This document shows positions 1 to 8,400 of a stretch of 10,865 bases of DNA, piece after piece. The position numbers were made by a program, and so were the translations under genes. The stretch's first letter is position 1. Every line of letters starts with the position of its first letter. Where the stretch lies: contig NVVP01000035.1 in assembly GCA_002402245.1 (NCBI GenBank), positions 4,782 to 15,646 on the forward strand, written 5' to 3'. Below the pieces are notes generated by a model that was not told where the DNA came from, did not search any database, and saw only the letters and a list, made by a program, of their open reading frames with translations. The stretch is from Gammaproteobacteria bacterium (GTDB lineage Bacteria; Pseudomonadota; Gammaproteobacteria; Nitrosococcales; Methylophagaceae).

Positions 1-505
1 AGGGCTGTCTGAAACCAATATTGCAAAAGCGATGATTACCGCGGCGGAAATGTATGCCAAAGAAACCTATTCTGGCTCACGAACTGTTCTATTAGTATCA
101 GATGGTGGTCAAGAGTTTTCAGCTGAGAATAAAAAGCGTATTACAGAACTTTATAAACGTGAAAATTTAACGCTTTATTGGATCTATATGCGTTCAACCA
201 CGGGCTTAAAAATTGATGAAGAAAGTACCGATGATTCATGGGCTAATACGCCTGAAAAGAAATTACATAAATTCTTTAAATCATTAGGCGTTCCTTATCG
301 AGTGTTTGAAATTGAGTCGGTGAAAAGCTTCTCTGAAGCGATAGATACTATTGATCAGCAGCAACAACAAACTTTGATTGTTGAAGAAATTATTCCACGC
401 GAGAGTAAATCTGCACCTTTCTTTTGGATAGCTATGATGACGATGTTATTACTGGTTATCGCCCAATTTTATACCGCATGGGGAGTGAAAAAAGCACATG
501 AATAA
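1..505 (+). CDS. mxaC: MxaC, VWA-domain methanol dehydrogenase maturation protein (5'-truncated)
   Basis: This is the C-terminal part of a gene entering from the left; the frame is open from base 2 and gives 167 visible residues. The remnant begins with GLSETNIAKA, which looks like the MIDAS threonine loop of a von Willebrand A domain, and continues to LLVSDGGQEF, which looks like the MIDAS aspartate loop. A hydrophobic segment at about residues 139-160 of the visible part, followed by a short basic tail, suggests a C-terminal membrane anchor. A run of five glutamines lies between the VWA fold and the anchor. In methylotrophs the mxaA, mxaC, mxaK and mxaL genes are required for active Ca-containing MxaFI methanol dehydrogenase, probably for calcium insertion; that role is known for the family, not visible here. 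The assignment as mxaC rests mainly on its position directly before mxaK and mxaL. Its stop overlaps the mxaK start by 8 bases. An ATG at 32 is internal, not the true start. Confidence 0.85.
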   Translation, partial: GLSETNIAKAMITAAEMYAKETYSGSRTVLLVSDGGQEFSAENKKRITELYKRENLTLYWIYMRSTTGLKIDEESTDDSWANTPEKKLHKFFKSLGVPYRVFEIESVKSFSEAIDTIDQQQQQTLIVEEIIPRESKSAPFFWIAMMTMLLLVIAQFYTAWGVKKAHE

Positions 506-1037
506 ATATTTACACGGACTACACTGGGGCTTGGTAATTATTGTTGCTGCTAGTTCAGTAGCAATTGCTAAAACAAGCTTAAGCATTTGGCAAACAAGCC
601 AAGTTAATGAGTTTATTAGTAATCCAGCTGACTTTGAACACGTACCGGATAACGCCAATGCCCAGTTTTCTCAAGCTAGCTACGATGTTGAGCAAGCTAA
701 ACCTGAGGAAGCCTTAGATCGCTTAACTCAAGTGCTCAATACTGAGGATAAGGCTTTAGAAGCGGCTGCTTATTTTAATCGAGGTAATATCAACCTGAGA
801 GCTGCACGTGAATTAGCTGCTGGCGATTCGGCAAGAATTGCGTTAGTGGGATTGGCTAAACAAGATTATAGAACAGCATTACTGATTGATTCTAACGTGT
901 GGGATGCTCGGTTTAACTTAGAGATTGCGTTATTAATGGCACCAGAAGTCGTGTCTGCCAATAAGGCGTATAAAAAACGAAAAGGATCCCAATCCGTGGT
1001 GGTTAAAGCGGTGGGTTTCAGAGTTGATCTACCATGA
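498..1037 (+). CDS. mxaK: MxaK, membrane-anchored TPR-like methanol dehydrogenase maturation protein
   Basis: A 179-residue protein with a short N-terminal hydrophobic segment (about residues 8-26), which acts either as an anchor or an uncleaved signal. The rest is a helical soluble region. Residues about 66-145 have the alternating pattern of tetratricopeptide-like repeats, for example ALEAAAYFNRGNINL followed by a DYRTALLIDSNVWDARFNLEIAL segment. The protein ends in a short basic stretch and GFRVDLP. Size, topology and position between two VWA proteins match MxaK of the mxa cluster, whose mutants in methylotrophs fail to make active methanol dehydrogenase. A role as a periplasmic scaffold joining the MxaC and MxaL VWA proteins is my inference. 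The start at 498 overlaps the mxaC stop, with a GGAG at 482-485 as ribosome binding site at a rather long spacing. The stop overlaps the mxaL start as ATGA. Confidence 0.85.
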   Translation: MNKYLHGLHWGLVIIVAASSVAIAKTSLSIWQTSQVNEFISNPADFEHVPDNANAQFSQASYDVEQAKPEEALDRLTQVLNTEDKALEAAAYFNRGNINLRAARELAAGDSARIALVGLAKQDYRTALLIDSNVWDARFNLEIALLMAPEVVSANKAYKKRKGSQSVVVKAVGFRVDLP

Positions 1038-1963
1038 TGCTTAGTTACCAACAACGCATTACAGCCTCTGCGGTTGGCATGCTGCTAGTGGTATTACTTA
1101 TTACGCTAGCATTGTTCTTTCCTCGTACCGATAGAACCGTCAAAGTGATGGATTTGTTATTCGTACTTGATATTACTCAAAGTATGGATGTGACCGATGT
1201 TGAGTTAGATGGTGAAAAAGTGAGTCGTATTACCTGGGCGAAAGCGCATGCGAAAGAGCTATTACAAGCCTTACCGTGTGGTTCGCATGTAGGCTTGGCC
1301 GCTTTTAGTGAGTCACGTAGTTTAATTTTGATGAATCCAGTGGAGGTATGTGAAAGTTATAATGACTTAAGCCAAATGTTGGCCAAGATTGATGGTTCGA
1401 TTGCCTGGGCTTTATCAAGTGAACTATCAAAAGCAGTGTTTGGTGCAATTGATCAAGCGAAGTTAATGACGCCAAGCCCAGACATCGTTTTTATTACCGA
1501 TGGTCATGAAGCACCGCCTTTACATGAGTCTTTATTCCCTAAGTATAAAAAAGATTTAGCGGATATTTCGGGGGTGTTTGTGGGCGTAGGGGGCGATGAA
1601 TTACTGCCTATTCCTAAACATGATTTTGATGGCACTGAAAATGGATTTTGGCAACAAAATGAGGTGTTACATGAAGATGTTTATGCCTCACTTCGAAGTG
1701 AATCAGAAGAAGTCAGAGCGGCACGGCCTCGCAATGAGCATTTATCATCACAAAAGACAGCGCACCTCACAGGCTTAGCTAAGCGCTTATCATTTGACTA
1801 TATTGTATCGCCAGATAATGTCGATACGTTGCTGACGGCCTTAGAGAACAAAGTTAAAACGCGTGATCAAGTAGTAAATTATAGTTGGGCACCTTGGTTT
1901 ACTTCGCTTGCTTTGTTTATATTGGCATTACTGTATTTCCCATTTCGTTTTTTTAGAAAATAA
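1034..1963 (+). CDS. mxaL: MxaL, VWA-domain methanol dehydrogenase maturation protein
   Basis: A 309-residue protein with one transmembrane segment near the N-terminus (about 11-30), a periplasmic VWA domain (about 40-270) and a second membrane segment near the C-terminus (about 285-305), ending in basic residues. The VWA metal site is partly visible: LDITQSMD gives Asp46, Thr48 and Ser50 in the DxSxS position, and FITDGHE gives Asp156. The loop that normally supplies the MIDAS threonine (around residues 121-128, GSIAWALSS) has no threonine. Because mxaC upstream retains a TN loop, the two VWA proteins may have divided roles. The part after about residue 190, which contains a GFWQ motif, resembles what I recall of MxaL proteins. 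The first of two adjacent ATGs (1034) overlaps the mxaK stop by four bases and is preferred. In the classical order mxaD would follow; here a hairpin and an unrelated gene do. Confidence 0.87.
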   Translation: MMLSYQQRITASAVGMLLVVLLITLALFFPRTDRTVKVMDLLFVLDITQSMDVTDVELDGEKVSRITWAKAHAKELLQALPCGSHVGLAAFSESRSLILMNPVEVCESYNDLSQMLAKIDGSIAWALSSELSKAVFGAIDQAKLMTPSPDIVFITDGHEAPPLHESLFPKYKKDLADISGVFVGVGGDELLPIPKHDFDGTENGFWQQNEVLHEDVYASLRSESEEVRAARPRNEHLSSQKTAHLTGLAKRLSFDYIVSPDNVDTLLTALENKVKTRDQVVNYSWAPWFTSLALFILALLYFPFRFFRK

Positions 1964-1973
1964 ATCACCTAAT

Positions 1974-2028
1974 ATAGATTGGAACCATTCTACTTTCACC
2001 TAGTGTAAATAGTTTGGTTTCAGTCTAT
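1974..2028 (+). terminator. Long imperfect hairpin after mxaL, probable end of mxa transcript
   Basis: Bases 1974-1999 and 2003-2028 form 26-base arms around a 3-base CTA loop. Pairing them by hand gives 20 Watson-Crick pairs, 2 G-U pairs (1979/2023 and 1982/2020) and 4 mismatches (1988/2014, 1989/2013, 1993/2009, 1996/2006). Both non-canonical pairs are G-U only in + strand RNA and would be A-C in the opposite strand. This favours a structure formed in the mxa-direction transcript. It starts 11 bases after the mxaL stop. There is only a weak T-rich stretch behind it (ATTTCAATT), so it may be a weak intrinsic terminator, a 3'-end stabilising structure or a small palindromic repeat element. 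Confidence 0.5.
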
Positions 2029-2080
2029 TTCAATTAGAATCATGCTAACCTCTGGCTTTCAGCCCTTACTATGACTTGCC

Positions 2081-2084
2081 AAGG
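2081..2084 (+). promoter_or_regulatory. Ribosome binding site fixing the YkuD-family gene start
   Basis: AAGG lies five bases before the ATG at 2090. An in-frame TGA at 2072-2074 lies just upstream and none of the five codons between it and the ATG is a usable start. The protein therefore cannot be extended upstream to gain a signal peptide. This matters for its predicted cytoplasmic location. Confidence 0.65.
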
Positions 2085-2089
2085 TATCT

Positions 2090-2569
2090 ATGCTACAACT
2101 TGATATTTCAATCTCTGAACAATTATGTCGCCTATCAGATAGCGATAGTACGGTGTTTGAAGCGCAAGTCTCCACTGCACTCAATGGTGCAGGAGAGCAA
2201 AAAAATAGTGGTTGTACTCCGTGTGGACTTCATTATATTCGTGCTTGTATCGGCGCTGGCCAAGTTGAAAACAGCGTATTCGTAGGGCGCAGACCCACAG
2301 GTGAAGTCTATAACGATGCGTTAGCAGCACAATATCCTCAACGTGACTGGATATTAACGCGGATTATGTGGCTCAGTGGCTTAGAATTGGGTAAAAATAG
2401 ATTAGCAAATGTTGATACAATGCAACGCTATATTTATATCCATGGTTGTCCCGATAGTTTGCCTATGGGCAAAGCGTTATCTCATGGATGTATTCGCATG
2501 TATAATAAGGATCTGCTAACACTGTTTGAGTTAGTTTCACCGGGTACTCGGGTGATGATCCACGAATAA
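2090..2569 (+). CDS. Signal-less YkuD-family protein, probable cytoplasmic L,D-carboxypeptidase of peptidoglycan recycling
   Basis: A 159-residue protein that is essentially one YkuD (L,D-transpeptidase catalytic) domain. Residues 116-137 carry the active-site signature: His118-Gly119, then 12 residues later Ser131-His132-Gly133-Cys134-Ile135-Arg136, with Cys134 as the expected nucleophile. Classical YkuD enzymes are periplasmic and build 3-3 crosslinks or attach lipoproteins. This one begins MLQLDISISEQLCRLSDSDS, with no signal peptide, membrane anchor, LysM or other wall-binding domain, and the start cannot move upstream. ElsL of Acinetobacter baumannii is a known cytoplasmic YkuD protein that acts as an L,D-carboxypeptidase, removing the terminal D-Ala from recycled muropeptides. 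The immediate neighbour nagZ (11-base gap) is a cytoplasmic recycling enzyme, which supports the same role here by inference. Databases would probably name it L,D-transpeptidase. The catalytic fold is near certain; the carboxypeptidase activity is less so. Confidence 0.88.
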   Translation: MLQLDISISEQLCRLSDSDSTVFEAQVSTALNGAGEQKNSGCTPCGLHYIRACIGAGQVENSVFVGRRPTGEVYNDALAAQYPQRDWILTRIMWLSGLELGKNRLANVDTMQRYIYIHGCPDSLPMGKALSHGCIRMYNKDLLTLFELVSPGTRVMIHE

Positions 2570-2580
2570 GGTGAGAACTG

Positions 2581-3630
2581 ATGACATTAGGTCCACTAAT
2601 GGTCGACGTGCTTGGTACTGAACTAAGTGAAGTTGAACGCGATATTTTGCAACATCCTCTAGTGGGCGGAGTCATTTTATTTAGTCGTAATTACGAATCT
2701 CCAGAACAAGTAGCCGCCTTAACTAAGAGTATTCACGCTTTACGTGAGCCGCATTTATTAATTGCAGTAGATCATGAAGGTGGCCGAGTTCAACGTTTTC
2801 GCTCAGGATTTACACGCTTACCGCCGATTGGCGCTTTAGGTAAGCACTATATGCAACACCCTAAACAAACATTAGCATTGGCTGAAACAACAGGGTGGTT
2901 GATGGCCGCTGAGCTACGGGCAATAGGTGTCGATTTTAGTTTTGCCCCTGTTTTAGATTTAGATTATGGTGTCAGTGAAGTGATTGGTGACCGTGCTTTT
3001 CACCGTGATCCTGAAGCCGTATCGTCAATGGCTCATGCTTATATTCAAGGTATGAAACGTGCTTGGATGCCGGCAGTGGGCAAACATTTCCCTGGTCATG
3101 GCGCAGTTGAAGTCGATTCCCACTTAGGCTTACCGGTTGATAAACGTCATTTTGAAGATATGTGGCAAGCCGATATGTTGCCATTTAGAAACCTATGTCA
3201 AACAGAACTAGCCGGAATCATGCCGGCTCATATTGTTTATGACAAAGAAGATGAATTACCTGCTGGCTTCTCACCTTTTTGGTTACAAGAGGTTTTACGT
3301 AATAAATTAGGCTTTCAAGGTGCCATTCTTAGTGATGATTTAAGTATGGAAGGCGCCTCAATCATGGGCGATAGTCTAGGTCGTACTGAAGCGGCATTAT
3401 CGGCAGGATGTGACATGGTCTTGTTATGTAACAATCCTAATAGTGTGGAACGAGTGATTGATGGCTTACAATATACTGATGATCCAGTACGCCATATGCG
3501 ATTAATTCGTTTACATGGTCGACACGGTCAAAACCGAAATGAATTGATGGCCAGTCAACAGTGGAAAGATGCCACCAAAACAGTCTTAAGTTACGCCCCT
3601 GATCCTGAGTTGGAGTTAAATTTAGCATGA
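2581..3630 (+). CDS. nagZ: Beta-N-acetylhexosaminidase NagZ (GH3)
   Basis: A 349-residue single-domain glycoside hydrolase family 3 enzyme, the usual NagZ length, with no signal peptide, so cytoplasmic. It releases GlcNAc from GlcNAc-1,6-anhydroMurNAc-peptides imported by AmpG. The products feed peptidoglycan recycling and, in species with AmpR/AmpC, induce beta-lactamase. Visible landmarks are an AVDHEGGRVQRF segment (about 62-73), KHFPGHG at 168-174 and the DSH loop at 179-181, whose His181 belongs to the His/Asp pair that acts as acid-base in NagZ. SDDLSMEGA at 251-259 contains the nucleophilic aspartate (252 or 253). A strong ribosome binding site (AAGGTGAG, 2568-2575) overlaps the stop of the YkuD gene, so the two are probably cotranscribed and coupled. 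The nagZ stop overlaps the next start as ATGA. Confidence 0.96.
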   Translation: MTLGPLMVDVLGTELSEVERDILQHPLVGGVILFSRNYESPEQVAALTKSIHALREPHLLIAVDHEGGRVQRFRSGFTRLPPIGALGKHYMQHPKQTLALAETTGWLMAAELRAIGVDFSFAPVLDLDYGVSEVIGDRAFHRDPEAVSSMAHAYIQGMKRAWMPAVGKHFPGHGAVEVDSHLGLPVDKRHFEDMWQADMLPFRNLCQTELAGIMPAHIVYDKEDELPAGFSPFWLQEVLRNKLGFQGAILSDDLSMEGASIMGDSLGRTEAALSAGCDMVLLCNNPNSVERVIDGLQYTDDPVRHMRLIRLHGRHGQNRNELMASQQWKDATKTVLSYAPDPELELNLA

Positions 3631-5357
3631 AATTAATCACTACTTTTTTATTAGTATTGAATTTATTATTTATTGCACCGCTTACTAGCATTGCAGATGA
3701 AACGATCTCAGCTGAGATTGATGTACCAGTACCAGAAAGCTTAAGTAGTCCTCGCAATACTATGCAGACATTTATTAGCTCAATGGCAGCGGTTAGAGAG
3801 GGTGATAGGTCACAGTTAAGTACTGCTATTTCAACCTTGAATTTAGCAGGAATGAGTTCGCTTATTCGAGTTAGCAAAGGAAAAGAACTGGCGTATACGC
3901 TGTCATCAGTGATTGAACGTAGTAAAAAAGTGGTATTGAAGTCGATCCCTAACCGACCGACTGACAGTCGTTATGTGTTTGGCAAGTACTCACAAGGTCG
4001 AGTTGAAATAAGTAAACAGGCTGATGGGCAATGGCAGTTTAGTCAGCACACCATTCAGGTTCTGCCAGCTATTTTAGAAGGCTTGTTAGATGATCCTGCT
4101 GTACAAGGTTCAAAGGATCCACAAATCGCCTTACCTTTTTATATTAAATTACGGTCCTTACTACCTGAACAGTTAAAACAAGGTTTTTTACTAGAATATT
4201 GGCAATGGATTGGTCTTTTACTGATTATTTTTGTGGGCTTAATGGCCGATAAAATAGTCGCTTGGATTTTGAGTAAAAACTTAATTCACTGGAAAAAGAG
4301 TCATAAAGAATATAAGCAATTAGATAATAGTGTATTGAGGCCGTTTGGTTTAATGGCGATGGCCTTAGTGTGGTGGTCTGGTATTAATTTATTAGGTTTA
4401 CCTGTTATTGCTTTAGTCATCTTATTAGTCGCAGTGAAATTACTAGTGAGCTTGGCGGGTGTGTGGAGTGCTTATCGTTTAGTCGATGTATTCAATGCCT
4501 TGATCATGCGAAAAGCACAGAAAACAGCGAATAAGTTTGATGACTTATTAGTGCCGATGATAACCAAAACACTGAAGGTATTTATTACTGTCATTGGTTT
4601 TGTTTTTGTTGCTGATAATTTAAATGTTGATGTTACTAGCTTATTGGCAGGTCTTGGGCTGGGTGGTTTAGCTTTTGCTTTGGCTGCTAAAGATTTACTG
4701 GGTAACTTCTTTGGTTCATTAACGGTGTTATTAGATCGTCCATTCCATATTGGTGATTGGGTTATTATTGGTGATGTTGAAGGTTCTGTTGAACGGGTTG
4801 GTTTTAGAAGTACCAGAATAAGAACGTTTTATAACTCACTGATTACACTGCCTAACGCCTTATTAACCACCACTAAAATTGATAATATGGGCGCACGCCG
4901 TTATCGTCGAATGAAAACTATGCTGGGTTTAACTTACGATACATCACCTGAGAAAATAGATGCATTTTGTGAAGGTATTAGAGCATTGATTCAATTACAT
5001 CCTTATATGCGTAAGGATTATTATCAGGTGTATTTTAATCAGTACAATTCAGCTTCATTAGATATTTTAGTTTATGTTTTTTGGCAAACACCTGATTGGA
5101 ATACCGAATTACGTGAGCGTCACCGTTTCTTATTGGATATCTTACGTTTAGCTAAGCAACTTGATGTTGAATTTGCTTACCCAACACAAACCTTATATTT
5201 AAAACAAGAAGCAGGGTCTGAAAATAATGCTGCATCGCCCTTTCAAACAGCGATGAGTGAAGAGGATGCGTTTGCCATGGGACGAAAAGAAGCGACGGCG
5301 ATTGTCGATGCGACTTTAGGCCAAGGTGTCAGACCCGCTCCGGTTAGATTTCCTTGA
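3627..5357 (+). CDS. MscS-family mechanosensitive channel with N-terminal periplasmic domain
   Basis: A 576-residue protein, about twice the size of E. coli MscS. Residues 1-23 look like a cleavable signal peptide. Residues about 40-180 form a soluble region, probably periplasmic, with a pattern I recall at the N-terminus of other large MscS homologues. Membrane segments follow at about 194-216, 237-256, 258-280 and 313-330. The conserved pore helix is at about 337-365: LLAGLGLGGLAFALAAKDLL, rich in the Gly/Ala pairs that pack the pore. The beta domain follows with RPFHIGDWV and the STRIRTF...LPNALL signature (about 395-413), then a C-terminal alpha/beta region. Such channels open on membrane tension to release solutes during hypo-osmotic shock. 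Its start overlaps the nagZ stop (ATGA), with GGAG at 3612-3615 inside nagZ, so it belongs to the nagZ operon. I cannot assign it to a named E. coli paralogue. Confidence 0.92.
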   Translation: MKLITTFLLVLNLLFIAPLTSIADETISAEIDVPVPESLSSPRNTMQTFISSMAAVREGDRSQLSTAISTLNLAGMSSLIRVSKGKELAYTLSSVIERSKKVVLKSIPNRPTDSRYVFGKYSQGRVEISKQADGQWQFSQHTIQVLPAILEGLLDDPAVQGSKDPQIALPFYIKLRSLLPEQLKQGFLLEYWQWIGLLLIIFVGLMADKIVAWILSKNLIHWKKSHKEYKQLDNSVLRPFGLMAMALVWWSGINLLGLPVIALVILLVAVKLLVSLAGVWSAYRLVDVFNALIMRKAQKTANKFDDLLVPMITKTLKVFITVIGFVFVADNLNVDVTSLLAGLGLGGLAFALAAKDLLGNFFGSLTVLLDRPFHIGDWVIIGDVEGSVERVGFRSTRIRTFYNSLITLPNALLTTTKIDNMGARRYRRMKTMLGLTYDTSPEKIDAFCEGIRALIQLHPYMRKDYYQVYFNQYNSASLDILVYVFWQTPDWNTELRERHRFLLDILRLAKQLDVEFAYPTQTLYLKQEAGSENNAASPFQTAMSEEDAFAMGRKEATAIVDATLGQGVRPAPVRFP

Positions 5358-5425
5358 TGGCTCAATTTAGTCACCTTGAAGTGTGTATCAATAGCAGCAC
5401 CGCACCATGTTTAAGAGATAGTTAA
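5357..5425 (+). CDS. Possible 22-codon leader reading frame between mscS and dnaE
   Basis: The ATG at 5357 overlaps the mscS stop (TGATG) and opens a frame of 22 codons ending in TAA at 5423, seven bases before the dnaE ATG. It fills nearly the whole gap. There is no clear ribosome binding site of its own, so it would need ribosomes reinitiating after mscS. The predicted peptide starts MAQFSHLEVC and ends STAPCLRDS, with no recognised family and no membrane character. It could couple mscS and dnaE translation or be chance. Chance is quite plausible for so short a frame. Confidence 0.2.
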   Translation: MAQFSHLEVCINSSTAPCLRDS

Positions 5426-5431
5426 TAATTT

Positions 5432-8400
5432 ATGTCAGATCAGTTTGTTCATTTACATTTACATACCGACTACTCTCTAGTAGATGGTTTAGTTCGAATT
5501 AAACCCTTGATTAGTCAGGTGGCCGAGTTAGGCATGCCTGCAATCGCAGTCACCGATCAGCATAATTTGTTTGCAGCCGTAAAGGTATATAGCGCCGCAC
5601 AGGGGGCGGGGGTTAAGCCTATTATAGCGGCTGATCTACGTTTGCGAGATCCCAATGATCCACGTAAAAGTAGTCGTTTTGTATTGCTTTGCCAGAATAC
5701 AGCGGGTTATTTAAATTTATCTCGGCTGATCTCTCGCGCTTATATGGAAGGCCAACATCTCGGCGTGCCGATGTTAGAGTTAGATTGGCTTGATGGTCAA
5801 ACCGACGGTTTAATTTGTTTGGCAGCTGGCCGAGAGGGTATTTTAGGTAAAGCCTTACTTAATAATTTAGTCGATGATATTGAATCCATTACTAAGCACT
5901 GGAAAGCCCTGTTTCCTGATCGCTTTTATCTTGAGTTAATACGTACCGGCCGAGATGATGAAGAACGCTATATTCAACTAGCCCTCGATTTAGCCGTAAG
6001 TCATGACTTACCTGTTGTAGCAACCAATGATGTTCGTTTTCTTGACCCTAGTCAGTTCGAAGCTCATGAAGCAAAAGTGTGTGTAAATGAAGGGCGATTA
6101 TTGGATGATATTCGTCGACCACGAAATTATTCACAGCAGCAATATTTACGCACACCAGCAGAAATGGTCGAGCTGTTTATAGATATACCTGAAGCGATTG
6201 AAAATACTATTGAGATTGCGAAACGATGTAATGTAACTCTGACATTAGGCGAGCATTTTTTACCTGATTTTCCTGTGCCTGAAGGCATGACGATTGAAGA
6301 GTTTTTCTCGCAAGAATCTTTTGAAGGATTGGAACAACGCTTACCTGTACTTTTTCCTGATGCCGATGTATTGGCTGGAAAACGGGCAGAATATGAAGAA
6401 CGCTTGCAGATTGAGTTAGACGTTATTAATGAAATGGGCTTTCCTGGCTATTTTCTTATTGTTGCTGACTTTATTAAATGGTCAAAAGATAATGAAATAC
6501 CTGTCGGGCCAGGGCGGGGGTCAGGTGCGGGTTCGTTAGTAGCCTATTCATTAAAAATCACCGATATTGATCCACTACAATATGATTTATTATTTGAGCG
6601 ATTTCTAAATCCTGAACGGGTATCACTACCCGATTTTGATATCGATTTTTGTATGGAAGGCCGTGATCGAGTTATTGATTATGTATCACGGCATTATGGT
6701 CGTGATCATGTTTCGCAAATTATTACTTTCGGTACCATGGCCGCTAAGGCGGTATTACGTGATGTTGGCCGAGTATTAGGTTTTCCTTATGGTTTAGTGG
6801 ATGGATTAGCTAAATTAGTGCCATTTGAAATAAAAATGACTTTGACCAAAGCCATGGAACAAGAGCCGTTATTGCAAGAACGTTATGACAAAGAAGAGGA
6901 TGTTAAAACGTTAATTGATCTTGCATTACAGCTTGAAGGTTTAACCCGTAATGTCGGTAAACATGCCGGTGGTGTTGTTATTGCACCCAAAGTACTAACC
7001 GAATACACGCCGATTTATTGTGAGCAAAACGGTGCAAGTTTAGTTGCACAATATGATAAAGATGATGTTGAAGAAGTTGGTTTAGTTAAATTCGATTTTT
7101 TAGGCTTAAAAACATTAACCGTCATCGACTGGGCGGTTAAAAATGTTAAAGCCATGCTGCCGCCTGATGAAGCAGCTAAAATTAATATTGATAATTTACC
7201 GCTAGATGATAAGCCTAGTTATGATTTATTGAAGCGAGCTGAAACAACGGCTGTTTTCCAGCTGGAATCTCGCGGTATGAAAGATCTTATCAAGCGATTA
7301 CAGCCAGATACATTTGAAGATATTGTTGCCTTAGTAGCCTTATTTAGGCCGGGGCCGTTGCAATCAGGCATGGTTGATGATTTCGTTAATCGTAAGCATG
7401 GTCGAGCAAAAGTAGATTATCCTCACCCTGATCTTGAACCTGTTTTAAAACCTACCTATGGCGTTATTGTTTATCAAGAACAAGTAATGCAAATTGCCCA
7501 AGTGCTGGCTGGCTATAGTTTAGGTGGTGCGGATATGTTACGCCGAGCCATGGGTAAGAAAAAACCTGAAGAAATGGCCAAACAACGAGAGCTGTTTCTC
7601 GCAGGAGCCAATAACCGCGGTATTGATGACAAAGTCTCAGGCCCTATTTTTGACTTGATGGAAAAGTTTGCTGAGTATGGTTTTAATAAATCTCATTCGG
7701 CCGCTTATGCCTTAGTCGCTTATCAAACAGCCTGGTTAAAGGCTCATTATCCAGCAGCCTTTATGGCTGCAGTACTAACTGCGGATATGGATAATACCGA
7801 TAAAGTCGTTGGCTTAATCGATGATTGCCGCGATCTAGGCTTAACGGTTTTACCTCCTGATGTAAATCACAGCAAAATTCAATTTACAGTCGGAGATGAA
7901 GGATCGGTTCGTTACGGCCTAGGTGCTATTAAAGGTGTGGGTGAAGCTGCCTTAGCCGGTATTGTGGCTGAACGTGAGCAAGGCAAACCTTTTAGTAGCT
8001 TGTATGACTTTTGTCAGCGTGTTGATATGAAAAAAATTAACAAGCGGGTAATGGATGCATTAGTAAAATCAGGTGCCTTTGATTGCTTAGGTGGCCACCG
8101 TGCAAGTTTAGAAGCGAGTTTAGCTAAAGCTATTCATATTGCAGGCCAGCATCGTGATAATAGTGATAGTGGTCAAAATGATATGTTTGGCTTGATGACG
8201 GTGGATGACTCTATTCATGATGAAGAGCCGTTAATTGATTCTAGGCAATGGTCAGAAGAACAGTTATTAACGGCCGAAAAAGAAACATTAGGTTTGTATT
8301 TAAGTGGTCATCCTATTGATCGTTATGCGGATGAGTTGTCCCAGTTTATCCCTAAAAAAATTAGCGAGCTTGATGCGCCTGAAGCAAAAGGTTATCAACG

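Noticed and set aside
356..371. CAG/CAA run encoding five glutamines in MxaC
   Set aside because: It is short, uses mixed codons and sits in a linker before the membrane anchor. It looks like ordinary linker composition, not a variable repeat.
2014..2040. Possible promoter before the YkuD gene (TTGGTT at 2014-2019 and TAGAAT at 2035-2040)
   Set aside because: The -35 match is only 3 of 6, the spacing is 15 bases, and it overlaps the right arm of the hairpin. This is too weak to annotate in A+T-rich sequence.
2076..2285. 69-codon + strand frame overlapping the YkuD gene start
   Set aside because: It is in another frame of a gene with a complete catalytic domain, and has no recognisable product.
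3437..3877. 146-codon minus-strand frame across the nagZ-mscS junction
   Set aside because: It is antisense to two well-supported genes, has no domain, and reads as a shadow of their codon pattern.
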